From NCBI GenBank assembly GCA_009838915.1, contig VXQT01000013.1:520194-584193 (forward strand): a stretch of DNA of 64,000 nt, in the 5' to 3' direction. Origin of the DNA: Chloroflexota bacterium (lineage in GTDB: Bacteria; Chloroflexota; Dehalococcoidia; Bin125). Below are positions 11,103 to 20,323 of the stretch, piece by piece (the first letter of the stretch is position 1; each line of letters begins with the position of its first letter). A model generated the notes under the pieces. The model was not told the DNA's origin. It searched no databases and was given only the letters and a program-made list of their open reading frames with translations. The translations under genes were made by a program, and so were the position numbers.

Positions 11103-12121
11103 TGCCCTCACGCGCGCCGAAGTTCGGCCTGATCTACGACTTCCGCAACCCGCCCCAGTGGCGCAAACCCTGGGCTGAGTTTTACGACGAAATCCTCGAC
11201 GAAATCGTCTACGCGGAGCAGCTCGGCTACGACCACATCTGGATCACCGAACACCACTTCATCGACGACGGCTACACGCCCTCCGTCCTGCCCATCGCCG
11301 CCGCCATCGCGCGCCTGACCACGCGAGTCCGAATCGGCACCTGGGTCCTGCTGCTTCCGCTGCACAACGCCATCCGCGTCGCCGAGGACGCGGCGACCGT
11401 CGACATCCTCTCGCACGGTCGATTCGACCTCGGTGTGGGACTCGGCTACAAGGTCGAGGAGTTCGAGGGCTTCGGCGTCAATCGACGTCACCGCGCCGGA
11501 ATCATGGACGAGTCGCTGGAGATCATCACGCGCACCATGGCCGGAGAGTCGGTCACGCTCGACGGCCGCCATTACCAGGTCAAGGATGTCAGGGTCACCC
11601 CGCCGCCGATCCAGCAACCGTTCCCGCTCTGGGTCGGGGCGCGCTCCGAAGCCGCCGCCCGCCGCGCCGCGCGCTTCCGCGCCAACCTGATGATCGTCGC
11701 CGACCGCCCCGTCTACGACGCCTGGGCCGCCGCGCTGCGCACGCAGGGCGACGACCCGTCCGACTTCGAGGTGTTGCTCTCCGCAGGCGGCTACGTGTCT
11801 GACGACCCTGACGCGCTTTGGGAGGAACTCAAGCCGCACCAACGTTACCTGCGGGACACCTACGGGCAGTGGTACAGCGATGCCTCAGACCTGGGCGAGC
11901 AGGACCCGTTGGGCCAGTTCCTCCACGCCACCGATGAGGACCTGCGCGCCCGCTTCGTCGCCGGTACGCCGGACGAGGTCGCCGCAGCGATCGAGCGCAC
12001 ACTCGACTGGATTCCAGCCGACCATGTCATCACCTCGCCCGTCCCGCCGGGCGCGTCCCGCGAGCTCGCCCGCCGCAGCATCGAACTCTTCGCGCGAGAG
12101 GTCATGCCGAGGTTTCGGTAG
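11102..12121 (+). CDS. LLM-class (luciferase-like) flavin-dependent oxidoreductase
   Basis: 339 aa with the bacterial-luciferase TIM-barrel pattern: EQLGYDHIWITEHHF near the N-terminus, ILSHGRFDLGVGLGY mid-protein, then RAGIMDESLEI and PLWVGARSEAAARRAAR. These enzymes use FMNH2 or F420 for monooxygenation or hydride transfer; the cofactor cannot be decided here. The gene is translationally coupled to the MBL hydrolase and followed by a P450-type ferredoxin, suggesting a small catabolic operon. Paralogues of this family are numerous in SAR202-type Chloroflexota. Confidence 0.88.
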   Translation: MPSRAPKFGLIYDFRNPPQWRKPWAEFYDEILDEIVYAEQLGYDHIWITEHHFIDDGYTPSVLPIAAAIARLTTRVRIGTWVLLLPLHNAIRVAEDAATVDILSHGRFDLGVGLGYKVEEFEGFGVNRRHRAGIMDESLEIITRTMAGESVTLDGRHYQVKDVRVTPPPIQQPFPLWVGARSEAAARRAARFRANLMIVADRPVYDAWAAALRTQGDDPSDFEVLLSAGGYVSDDPDALWEELKPHQRYLRDTYGQWYSDASDLGEQDPLGQFLHATDEDLRARFVAGTPDEVAAAIERTLDWIPADHVITSPVPPGASRELARRSIELFAREVMPRFR

Positions 12122-12165
12122 ACTGGCTGGAGACACCCGAGCGTTACACGACGAGGGAGGGCGAG

Positions 12166-12357
12166 ATGAAGGTCAAGATCGACACCAGCCTCTGCGAAGG
12201 CCACGCAAAGTGCATGGAAGCCACCGAAGTCGTCTTCGAGGTCCGCGACGACGACCTCTCCCACGTCCTCGTCGACACCGTCCCCGCCGAAGAAGAGGCC
12301 AACGTCCTCCGAGCCGTGCGAACCTGCCCGAGAGCCGCAATCTCGGTGGAGGACTAG
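12166..12357 (+). CDS. [3Fe-4S] ferredoxin of the cytochrome P450-partner type
   Basis: 63 aa with a strong GGGAGG ribosome-binding site. The ligand pattern is CXXHXXC(X)nCP: C10, H13, C16, then C54-P55. In this family the position of the missing fourth Cys is taken by His, giving a 3Fe-4S cluster. Such small acidic ferredoxins deliver electrons to bacterial P450s. Two P450s lie 6.6 kb away, so pairing with them is plausible but inferred. No ferredoxin reductase gene is seen. Confidence 0.88.
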   Translation: MKVKIDTSLCEGHAKCMEATEVVFEVRDDDLSHVLVDTVPAEEEANVLRAVRTCPRAAISVED

Positions 12358-12366
12358 TCGACAGCG

Positions 12367-15300
12367 GTGGCCACGCTTGAATCCACGATCAATGTCGCCC
12401 TGGGAGAAGTGCTAGCAGGTCTGCGACCACACAGTTGGCAGATCTATGCCGAGGAAACCCGAACGCTCCAGGACTCGCTCAAGCGCCCCGACATCTTGAT
12501 TGAGGAGGCCTCGCAGTGGCCCGTTGTGATCGAGGCGGAGCGGACCAATCACCCGAGCGCCGAGCAGGATGCGCTCGAGCGTCTGGGCAAGATCGTCAAT
12601 GAGACCGGCAAGCCGATCGAGAGCGCGATCGCGCTCGTCTATCCGGAGTCGGTGCTTGAACTGAGCGGCCAGGCCCTGCGCGACGAGATTGCAAGTACGG
12701 ACGGTCTGGAGTACGCGCTCTACACGCGCACCGTCGGCGGAGACGAGGAACGCTTGCCCGAGTCGGGCTGGCTCACGGGATCGGCCAAGGACCTGGCCAT
12801 GCTCGCCCACCGCGCGTCGATGCCCGCGCCCCGGATCGAACGCCTCGGCGAGGTGCTGGAGCGCGGCATCGAGACTGCCGCCGGGCGCTTTACCAAGAAA
12901 CACGGATCACACCAGCTCGGCGAACTCGGCCCCGACATCGCCACTCTGCTGGGCCAGGCCGACGACCAGGGCGGCCAGACTCGCCGCATGGCGATGACGG
13001 TGCTGATCAATGCTCTGATCTTCCACGAAGCGCTCGCAGATGCGGATTTCCGGGTCGAACGAGACGAGGCCGCGCAGGAGCCGGAGCTGACCGGCCGTAG
13101 AGTCCACTCCCTCTCACACTTTCGAGATTCCGAGTTCAGCTATCGGCGCGACGCCCTAACCGACGAGTGGAACCTGATCCTCGACGTCAACTACTGGCCC
13201 ATCTTTGCCACCGCCCGCGAGATTTTGCTGAAGCTGCCGATCTTGACGGTCGGCGAAGTGTTGCAGCCGCTCTGGAACGCGGCCAACCAGTTGGTCCAGG
13301 GCGGCGTGACCAAGTCCCACGACCTGACCGGCGTCATCTTCCAGCGACTGATCGCCGACCGCAAGTTCCTCGCCACCTTCTACACTCGGCCTGCCGCCGC
13401 TGCGCTGCTCGCCGGACTCGCCATCCCCGCCGACCGCGCGCCCGGCGGCGCCGAGTGGGGCGACGAGGAGACCATCGCCGCCCTCCAGATCGGCGACTTC
13501 GCCTGCGGCACCGGCACTCTGCTCTCCGCCGCCTACCAACGCATCTCGCTGCTCCACGAGCTCAACGGAGGCGACCCGCGCAAGCTCCACGCCCCCATGA
13601 TGAAGCACGGCCTGGTCGGCCTCGATGTGCTCAACATCGCCGTCCACCTCACCGCCGCCACCCTCGCCGGCGCCCACCCCGACGTCCCCTTCGACGGCGA
13701 GTGCCTCCTCACCAAGCCCTACGGCGGAGAATCAGCCAGAGTCGGCTCGCTAGAACTGCTTGCCGACCACGTCCAAGGTCAGATGATCGAAAATGCAGCC
13801 GCCATTACAGCTGGAGGACGTAGGCCCGAGGACGTCAAGGACCTGGTAAACCGAGTGGGTCACGGCACCTTTGACCTCGCAATCATGAATCCACCGTTCA
13901 CTCGATCTGGCGGCATTGAGACAGTTCGGACGCGTGACAGAAACACTGCCTTCTCCGCTTTCGGGACTGATCGTGAAACCCAACTCAAGATGAGTGCCTC
14001 CGTGAAAGAGCTTGCCAAGTCAGGCAGCGGTCGAGGGTTAGGCCACGGTCATGCAGGTTTAGCATCTCACTTCACAGATCTTGTTCTACGCAAACTAAGG
14101 ACAGATGAAGGTACCCTCGCGCTTGTCCTACCTCTGAGCGCCCTCAGCGGTTCAGCTTGGGAAGGTATACGTGCCGCACTCCTTGCCCGGTGCAAGGACT
14201 TGGTCGTGGTAACGATCGCTAGCACAGGAACGCATGACAGGTCGTTTTCTGCCGACACTGGAATGGCCGAGTGTTTGCTCGTCGCAAACACCTGTGTTTC
14301 CGCAGAGACACGCAATAATGTTCCTTCCGCGACCTTCGTGTTCCTCCATTCCGCACCCTCGTCCGCAACGCAGGCAGCTGAGCTTGCCAAGCAGATTCAC
14401 GCTAGTAAGGCTCTAGTTACCTCGTCTCATGACCAGCCATCCAGCCGGCAGCTTCTACTTGGAAACTCCGCAGTGGGGGTTGCATTGGAGGCTCAGCCTC
14501 CTTCTCAGGGTCCATGGCCCTTTGCAGGAGTGTTTGATTCGGAACTGGCAGTGGCAGCGAACGCGCTTTCCAAGGGGCAACTTCCACAGTTGGGTTCCCC
14601 AGGCTCACCACCGATCTCGATTCCTATGGGCACTGTCCGAGACATTGCGAGTGTTGGCCCACATCACATGGACATTTGGGGAGACAAGAGAGACGGCAGC
14701 CCCCAAGGACCGTTCGTGATCAGCAAGACACAACCCGGGAAGCGATCCACGTATCCCGCGCTGTGGGCACACGATGCCAAGGTCGAACGTCGACTCATTT
14801 TGCGAGAAGACAGTGAAGGGACCATCAAGACATGGAAGCCAAATCAGGAACGGGTCAATAGGAAGGCTGCTTCAATCTGGGCTACGGCAACAAGAGCTCA
14901 CTATTGTGTCGACCTACAGTTCAACTCTCAATCGATCATCGTTGCCGCGACTGATCGCAAATGCATCGGCGGTCGCGCATGGCCGTCCGTGATTCTCGAC
15001 AATCTCAAGCACGAATGCGTGTTCTCTCTCTGGTGCAACTCGACGCTTGGCTTGCTGCTGCACTGGTGGGTCAGCAACAAGACACAAGCAGGCCGCGGCA
15101 CCACCAGCGTCACCGGCATCCCCAATATCCCAACCCTAGACACACGCGCCCTCACCGACGAACAGCACGCAGAGGCCAAGCGCCAGTTCGAGTTCCTCCG
15201 CGACGAGCGCTTCCTCCCCTTCGACCAGATCGACGAGGACCCCGCCCGAGCCAAACTCGACCGCGCCATCCTCGTCGACGTCCTCGGCCTACCGGAGTCC

Positions 15301-15438
15301 CTCGTCGAGCCCGGTGGCGCCATCGACCTCATCCGCCGCAAACTCGCCCGGGAACCCCAGATCCACGGCGGCAAGAAATCCCGCGTCGTCTTCACCGACG
15401 GCGGCGAGAAATCCGTCCGACGCCACGACCGCGACTAG
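12367..15438 (+). CDS. Putative type IIG-like restriction-modification protein: nuclease-like N-terminus fused to N6-adenine DNA methyltransferase
   Basis: 1023 aa, GTG start 9 bp after the ferredoxin stop. Residues 41-58 (PDILIEEASQWPVVIEAE) fit a PD-(D/E)XK core, with the final Lys replaced by Glu. A helical region follows, then the gamma-class methyltransferase: motif I DFACGTGTLL near residue 376 and motif IV NPPF at 508. The C-terminal part should hold target recognition. It has no separate S or R subunit nearby, so a single-chain enzyme is the simplest reading; an orphan methylase with a dead nuclease is the alternative. GC falls sharply from about 13,760 to 15,090 and then recovers, suggesting exchange of the specificity part. 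Confidence 0.7.
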   Translation: MATLESTINVALGEVLAGLRPHSWQIYAEETRTLQDSLKRPDILIEEASQWPVVIEAERTNHPSAEQDALERLGKIVNETGKPIESAIALVYPESVLELSGQALRDEIASTDGLEYALYTRTVGGDEERLPESGWLTGSAKDLAMLAHRASMPAPRIERLGEVLERGIETAAGRFTKKHGSHQLGELGPDIATLLGQADDQGGQTRRMAMTVLINALIFHEALADADFRVERDEAAQEPELTGRRVHSLSHFRDSEFSYRRDALTDEWNLILDVNYWPIFATAREILLKLPILTVGEVLQPLWNAANQLVQGGVTKSHDLTGVIFQRLIADRKFLATFYTRPAAAALLAGLAIPADRAPGGAEWGDEETIAALQIGDFACGTGTLLSAAYQRISLLHELNGGDPRKLHAPMMKHGLVGLDVLNIAVHLTAATLAGAHPDVPFDGECLLTKPYGGESARVGSLELLADHVQGQMIENAAAITAGGRRPEDVKDLVNRVGHGTFDLAIMNPPFTRSGGIETVRTRDRNTAFSAFGTDRETQLKMSASVKELAKSGSGRGLGHGHAGLASHFTDLVLRKLRTDEGTLALVLPLSALSGSAWEGIRAALLARCKDLVVVTIASTGTHDRSFSADTGMAECLLVANTCVSAETRNNVPSATFVFLHSAPSSATQAAELAKQIHASKALVTSSHDQPSSRQLLLGNSAVGVALEAQPPSQGPWPFAGVFDSELAVAANALSKGQLPQLGSPGSPPISIPMGTVRDIASVGPHHMDIWGDKRDGSPQGPFVISKTQPGKRSTYPALWAHDAKVERRLILREDSEGTIKTWKPNQERVNRKAASIWATATRAHYCVDLQFNSQSIIVAATDRKCIGGRAWPSVILDNLKHECVFSLWCNSTLGLLLHWWVSNKTQAGRGTTSVTGIPNIPTLDTRALTDEQHAEAKRQFEFLRDERFLPFDQIDEDPARAKLDRAILVDVLGLPESLVEPGGAIDLIRRKLAREPQIHGGKKSRVVFTDGGEKSVRRHDRD

Positions 15439-15479
15439 ACCGCTCGGTTCCCCACCCTGTCCAGTTCCCGATACCATCA

Positions 15480-15491
15480 GAACATATGTGC
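15480..15491. promoter_or_regulatory. Candidate LexA-like operator
   Basis: GAACATATGTGC carries a perfect ACATATGT core and differs by one base from a GAAC-N4-GTTC box, the Gram-positive type SOS operator. It sits 24 bp before the start of the small ORF at 15515. A single weak match could be chance. Confidence 0.25.
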
Positions 15492-15514
15492 CTGTACAGA
15501 AAGGAGCGAACCCC

Positions 15515-15838
15515 ATGCCTAACGCCTTCCACTACGCCAACACCCTCCACCGAATCGCCCGGCTCGCCGGCGGCGCCCATCCCCCGCACGTCCGCCTGCG
15601 CGCGGCCCTGGTCCTCGTCGACGAGCTTTCGCCGAACAGCCCTCGACGCGATGTCGTCAGCCGCATGCTCCTAGAGGCCAACCCATTCGAACTCGCCCGC
15701 CACAAGCTCCGCGACCTCTACGACCGCGCCGACTCCGACTCTCCCCCCGCCTCAAGCGGGGGGAGATGTCACGTAGTGACAGAGGGGGGCACCCCGGACG
15801 AGGACCGACTGCTCGGAGAAGACGACGACCCTTGGTAA
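15515..15838 (+). CDS. Small protein of unknown function with repeat-derived C-terminus
   Basis: 107 aa from the ATG at 15515, which has an AAAGGAG ribosome-binding site. The track's 174-aa version starts inside the upstream methyltransferase. The first 75 or so residues are helical and charged (MPNAFHYANTLHRIARLAGG..., then RLRAALVLVDEL). I recognise no family. Residues from about 76 to 95 (SPPASSGGRCHVVTEGG) are encoded by a dispersed palindromic repeat, so the original C-terminus was probably altered by insertion. It follows the methyltransferase by 76 bp and may belong to the same accessory patch. Confidence 0.5.
   Translation: MPNAFHYANTLHRIARLAGGAHPPHVRLRAALVLVDELSPNSPRRDVVSRMLLEANPFELARHKLRDLYDRADSDSPPASSGGRCHVVTEGGTPDEDRLLGEDDDPW
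15739..15793 (-). repeat. Dispersed two-hairpin palindromic repeat, copy A (inverted, inside a coding frame)
   Basis: CTCCCCCCGC pairs with GCGGGGGGAG around a 5-nt loop, followed by TGTCAC-GTA-GTGACA. This is the reverse orientation of the four copies near 54.7-58.8 kb. The small stem differs in sequence from the other copies but pairs perfectly. It is read through in frame by the small ORF. Confidence 0.85.
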
Positions 15839-15908
15839 TCACCCCCACCCAACCCTGCGCGTTTTTTTTTCTCACAGGGAGTCAGCCGACCCAGGCCGCG
15901 CCATGCCC

Positions 15909-18908
15909 TCAGCCCAGGGCGCTCTTGCCAGCGCCCGCCTGCCGAACCGTGACCACCACCTTGACCGGCGCGCCCTCGGTCACACGCACTCGCCAGGCCC
16001 AGACGTCGGAGTCGGCGAAGGAGTAGATGTCTCGGCGGGGGACGAGGCGCTTGCCTTCGTCGGTCAGGACGCGGACCGTGAAGTTTTCGAACTCATGCTC
16101 GCCCGTGTTTCTGAGCTTGAAGTAGTGGGTCGAGAACCAGCGCGTCTGCTCCAGCGTCGAGAGTCCGGGGCAGTCGTCGCGCACGAAGCCCGTGACCTGC
16201 AGCAGCTCGACTCCTTCAGGCGCGTCCAACTCCCATTCGGCGGTCGACTCGGGCGATGTCGGCCGCCGCGGTTCGATGCAGATCGCCTCGGGCGTCCGGT
16301 CGTCGCGGTACTCGACGATGAATATCTTGTCGCCGAAGTCGCAGGTGTCGGGCCTGGCGCCGTCGCGCTCGTAGACGCGCCAGACATCCGGGTTGTCAAC
16401 GCTCGACACGTACACGGCATAGCGCCCGTGATAGCGCTCAGAGGGGTGAACGTTGCAGATACGTCCCGAGAACTGAGGCTGGATCGGACCGTCGTAGAGC
16501 GGCCGGGAGTATGCAGAAGCCGTGCCGTGCGCCGGCGGTCCGTCGTTCTGACTGCGAGGACGTTCAGCTCGCTCGCGCATCTCCGTCCACGAAGCGCGCA
16601 CCGTCTCCGCCCGCAACAGGTCGTCGCCGCCGAGCGAGACGCCGAGCAATGAGCCGTCGCACAGGTCGATGAGCGGCGACCCGTGCCGCCCGTTGCCGGT
16701 CGGCTCGACCCTGAGCACGCGTTCGGACATATCGGTCACGCTGAGCACGCTGATCAGGTAGCGACCGGCATTGCCGGCGGGATAGGTAAGCATGTGGACA
16801 TAGCTGTCAATCAGCGCGTCGCTGGTCAAGCCGAACCGCGCAGGCGCCCCGAGCTCGATCTGCTGCTCGGCATCGAACAGCTCGACCAGCGCCAGGTCGT
16901 TTCGCGGGTCGCTCGCGACCCGTACGACCGGCAGGGACAGCTCGCCGCGCGAGACCACGCCCCAGGGCGCGCCGTCGGGTACGCGGGCGAGGTTGACCAG
17001 GAACTGCCGATTGCCGACGTGCACCGCCGTCGCGGTCCCGGCCAGGGACTTGAACTGCCAGGCGTAGAGCTGATGCGGATCCTGGTACTGACAGGTCAGC
17101 GCCGACCTCGGCGCATGCGCGGCAATCGCCGTCAACTCAGACGGCAGACTCGCAGACCACGAGATTGGCGCAGTTTCTCGCCAACGACCCGAGTCGACGG
17201 CGGGCCCGAGCCATCCGCCGTCCGGTCCGCAGTGGATCACGCCTTCGTCGAGCAGGCACACCCGAATCGCACCAGACTCAGAGTCGATCCGGGCCGCGAT
17301 CGCGACAGAGACCTCAGCGGATCCGAACTCGCTGGGCGCGATCCGTTCCTGGTCGAGTTCCAGCGGCACGAACCAGCGCTCGCCACCGGCGGCGAGACGA
17401 ATCGCGATCGGCATGAACCCGGCGTGAACTGACCAATCCTGCCAGAACGTCGCCACGGGTGAGTCAGCGGCCAGGGTCGTGCCTGAATAGGACTTCCTCG
17501 ACCAGGCTCCGACCAGTTGCGAGCCGTCTGCACCGATCAACGTCGCGCCGAGATCGACGCCGGGGGTCTGCGGAGTCGCGAAGTCAACCCGCAGCGAGTA
17601 CTCGTTCACTTCGGGGCACTCGGGAGCAGGATCGCGCAGCGTGAGCCGCAGCGAGCCAAGCGCCCGAACTGATTGGTGCAGCACGCGCGGTGCAGCGCCA
17701 ACGGCGCACTCTTCGATCGATGGTGTCTCAGCCGCGATCGCTTTCAGCGCGGCCACATAGGTGAATCCGTTGTCGAAGTCGTCGGGACCGGATGCTCCGC
17801 AGACGCCGATTTGTCGCCAGCCGGCGCGTTCCAGGTCGGCGCGGACCTCGGCCTCATCGCCGACTGCGGACAGGGCGATCCACCAGTCTGCATCCAGTTC
17901 CGAGCAATCGACATCCTGCGGCGGTTCGGGTCCGTAGTGCCAGATCAAGCGCACGGCGGCTCGCAGTGCCGGAGGCACGGAGGCCGGCGTCAGCGGCCAG
18001 CGCGGCCAGGAGTCATTCAATCGCTGCAGCGACCGCATCAGGGCCCCGCCGGAGTAGGTATAGGACCAGGATGAGCCGCCCGCCCATAGCACGCCGATCA
18101 CGGCGCCGCAGGCGTCGAACACCGGTCCTCCGCTGTTCCCACCTCGAACCACCGCCGAAGTCTGGATGTTGTCGTCCCAGACCCGGCTCACTACGCCGCC
18201 GCCGGAAATGGTCAACGCCTCGCCGCCGGGATAGCCGATCAGGTAGATCGGTTCGCCAACGTCGTCCGCGGTCGGGGCGCGCATCCGCAGCGCGGGCACG
18301 TCCTGCACCAGATCTGGCGAGTCGACCTCGAGCAGCGCCAGGTCAAAGTCGGGATCGACGCCGATCACCGCCGCGCCGATGGTTCGCTGGCCATGAATCA
18401 GCGAAACAAACGGCGGCCGACGTTCGATCACGTGATAGGCAGTAACGAATCGACCGTTGCCCACATGAAAAGCCGTGCCAAAGGTCCCCGATGTCTCGAC
18501 TTTCCAGGTTGCCGCGAGCATTCGCTCGAAGTCGGGGGCGCAGGAACCCGACCCCTCGTCGGGAGTGGCTGTAGGAGAGGCATTGTCGGCGACGTATTGG
18601 ATCGCCCCAACATCAATGGGCGCGGTCCAGGAGACCTCGCTGCTGGCCACCCATGCATCGCGAGGCGCGCGCTCGATGTTCAGGTAACGAGCCCTCGGGC
18701 ATGTGGTCTGTCCGTCGTCGGTGCGCAGACAGAACTCCAGCACGCCGTTCTCGTTTAGACGAGTGACGATTTGTCCGCTGAAGTCATAGCGAGGCTCGGG
18801 CGGTTCAGGACCCTGGGCGAGGCCGATGCCTGCGATCAGACAAGCGACTCCAGCCAGCGCCAGGATGGAGACAAGGAATTGCCGACCGCGCCGGCGGAGG
18901 AGATACAT
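15909..18908 (-). CDS. Exported tandem trypsin-like serine protease, second domain degenerate
   Basis: 999 aa. An arginine-rich N-terminus and hydrophobic segment (about 11-31) form a signal anchor. The first protease-like domain has a full triad: H159 in TAYHVIE, D189 in DFDLALLEV and S259 in GGNSGGPVF. A second, similarly arranged domain keeps the Asp (DPRNDLALVE), but its His region reads NLARVPDG and its Ser region GRHGSPLID, so the triad is broken. A third beta-rich part closes the protein. It probably acts outside the membrane; the substrate is unknown. It is convergent with the small ORF and lies just downstream of the two P450s on the same strand. Confidence 0.75.
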   Translation of the reverse strand: MYLLRRRGRQFLVSILALAGVACLIAGIGLAQGPEPPEPRYDFSGQIVTRLNENGVLEFCLRTDDGQTTCPRARYLNIERAPRDAWVASSEVSWTAPIDVGAIQYVADNASPTATPDEGSGSCAPDFERMLAATWKVETSGTFGTAFHVGNGRFVTAYHVIERRPPFVSLIHGQRTIGAAVIGVDPDFDLALLEVDSPDLVQDVPALRMRAPTADDVGEPIYLIGYPGGEALTISGGGVVSRVWDDNIQTSAVVRGGNSGGPVFDACGAVIGVLWAGGSSWSYTYSGGALMRSLQRLNDSWPRWPLTPASVPPALRAAVRLIWHYGPEPPQDVDCSELDADWWIALSAVGDEAEVRADLERAGWRQIGVCGASGPDDFDNGFTYVAALKAIAAETPSIEECAVGAAPRVLHQSVRALGSLRLTLRDPAPECPEVNEYSLRVDFATPQTPGVDLGATLIGADGSQLVGAWSRKSYSGTTLAADSPVATFWQDWSVHAGFMPIAIRLAAGGERWFVPLELDQERIAPSEFGSAEVSVAIAARIDSESGAIRVCLLDEGVIHCGPDGGWLGPAVDSGRWRETAPISWSASLPSELTAIAAHAPRSALTCQYQDPHQLYAWQFKSLAGTATAVHVGNRQFLVNLARVPDGAPWGVVSRGELSLPVVRVASDPRNDLALVELFDAEQQIELGAPARFGLTSDALIDSYVHMLTYPAGNAGRYLISVLSVTDMSERVLRVEPTGNGRHGSPLIDLCDGSLLGVSLGGDDLLRAETVRASWTEMRERAERPRSQNDGPPAHGTASAYSRPLYDGPIQPQFSGRICNVHPSERYHGRYAVYVSSVDNPDVWRVYERDGARPDTCDFGDKIFIVEYRDDRTPEAICIEPRRPTSPESTAEWELDAPEGVELLQVTGFVRDDCPGLSTLEQTRWFSTHYFKLRNTGEHEFENFTVRVLTDEGKRLVPRRDIYSFADSDVWAWRVRVTEGAPVKVVVTVRQAGAGKSALG

Positions 18909-18926
18909 CTCCGCCAGCGTACGAGA

Positions 18927-20255
18927 CTATTGCGCTCGGTAGCGGACAAGCTGCCGCTTGATGCCACCCACGTGCAAGGAGTTCGGCACCATCTGCGGCT
19001 CACCGGCCAGTTCCAGGTTGGGAAGGATCGGCAGCAGCGCGTGGAAGATCGCGCGCATCTCCCAGCGAGCGAGGTTCGCGCCCAGGCAGAAGTGCTCGCC
19101 GTAGCCGCCGAAGGCAAAGTGGTCGTTCGGGTCGCGGTGGATGTCGAACCTGTACGGGTCGGGGAAGACCTCTTCGTCGCGGTTGGCCGACGGATACCAC
19201 ATGACGATCGAGTCGCCCTTGCGCAGCGTCTTGCCGCGCAACTCGAGGTCTTCGGTCACGGTTCGCTGGAACTGGATCACGATCGAGGTCCAGCGCAGGA
19301 TCTCCTCAACGGCGGAGGGCACCAGTTCAGGATTGGCGACGAGGTCTTCAAGCTGATCCGGGTGATCGATCAGCGCCTTGACGCCGCCCGTAATCGAGTT
19401 GCGAGTGGTTTCGTTGCCCGCGCCGAGCAGCAGGCGGAAGTAAGACGAGATTTCGCGCGGTGTGAGCTTGTATCCGTCGATGTCGGCTCGAAGCAGATCG
19501 CTGAGCAGGTCGTCACCGAGGCCGTTGGCCTGCCGGTCACGGACCATGCCCTCGTTGTAGAGATTGAATTCAAGGTTGACGCGGCGGATCGTCTGTTCGC
19601 GATCCTCGCCCGGCAGGCGGAACTCTGGATCGGCCGCTCCGGCTGACGTTTCGGTCCAATGGAAGATCTGATCCCAGTCCTCCTCGGGCACGCCGCCCAT
19701 GTCACAGATTGCGGCGACGGGGAGCTTGGCCGTCAGCTCATGCACCACGTCAACCGCCGACCGTGAACCTCGTTCGGCGAAGTCGGCAACCATCGAGTCG
19801 GCGAAGTCCGACACGTAGTTGTCCGCCATGTCGGCGAAGTGGTCTTCCAGCTTCTTCATCATCCGCGGGGTGAAGTGATGCGCCACGAGGCTGCGGTGCT
19901 GGCGATGCTCCGGCGGGTCCATGAAGATAAAGTCGGGCGGGTCGGACGGGTGTCCGCCGTAACGGTTGGCGTTGATCTCACGGCCTCGCTCGCCGATGCC
20001 GATCGACTCCGTATCGTTCATCCGCAGGATCTGCGTGTTCGAGAACAGCTCCGGATGGGAGGAGATGTAACGGATATCGGCGTGTTTGGTGATCGCCCAG
20101 AACGGCTCGAAATTGGGCCGCTGGTACCAGTAGACGGGAGCCTCGCGGCGCAGGATGTCCCACGCCTCCCATGGATAGCCGTAGTCGACATAGAGCGAGG
20201 TGTCGGTGATGTTCAGCGTGTCAAGCGTCAGTGCGGGTCGTTCAGCGGTAACCAT
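18927..20255 (-). CDS. Cytochrome P450 (CYP124/125/142-like), copy 1
   Basis: 442 aa with a GGAGG ribosome-binding site before the ATG. The heme loop is FGGYGEHFCLGANLAR with Cys at 390. The I-helix reads LLGAGNETTRNS and the K-helix EEILRW. The FGG-x-G-x-H-x-C form is typical of bacterial CYP125/124/142-type sterol and branched-lipid hydroxylases, so a lipid or steroid substrate is likely but not shown. It is closely similar along its whole length to the adjacent P450 and equal in length, indicating tandem duplication. It needs a ferredoxin; one is encoded at 12.2 kb. Confidence 0.92.
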   Translation of the reverse strand: MVTAERPALTLDTLNITDTSLYVDYGYPWEAWDILRREAPVYWYQRPNFEPFWAITKHADIRYISSHPELFSNTQILRMNDTESIGIGERGREINANRYGGHPSDPPDFIFMDPPEHRQHRSLVAHHFTPRMMKKLEDHFADMADNYVSDFADSMVADFAERGSRSAVDVVHELTAKLPVAAICDMGGVPEEDWDQIFHWTETSAGAADPEFRLPGEDREQTIRRVNLEFNLYNEGMVRDRQANGLGDDLLSDLLRADIDGYKLTPREISSYFRLLLGAGNETTRNSITGGVKALIDHPDQLEDLVANPELVPSAVEEILRWTSIVIQFQRTVTEDLELRGKTLRKGDSIVMWYPSANRDEEVFPDPYRFDIHRDPNDHFAFGGYGEHFCLGANLARWEMRAIFHALLPILPNLELAGEPQMVPNSLHVGGIKRQLVRYRAQ

Positions 20256-20323
20256 TCTGGGCCTCCATGATCATCCCGGGGGGATCACCATGAAGATACT
20301 TGTTTCGGCACGTCGAAGGAACG

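Noticed and set aside
15861-15870. Run of nine T as a rho-independent terminator
   Set aside because: No stem-loop precedes it; the only pairing (CCCTG/CAGGG) encloses the T-run. It may still end transcription between the convergent genes.
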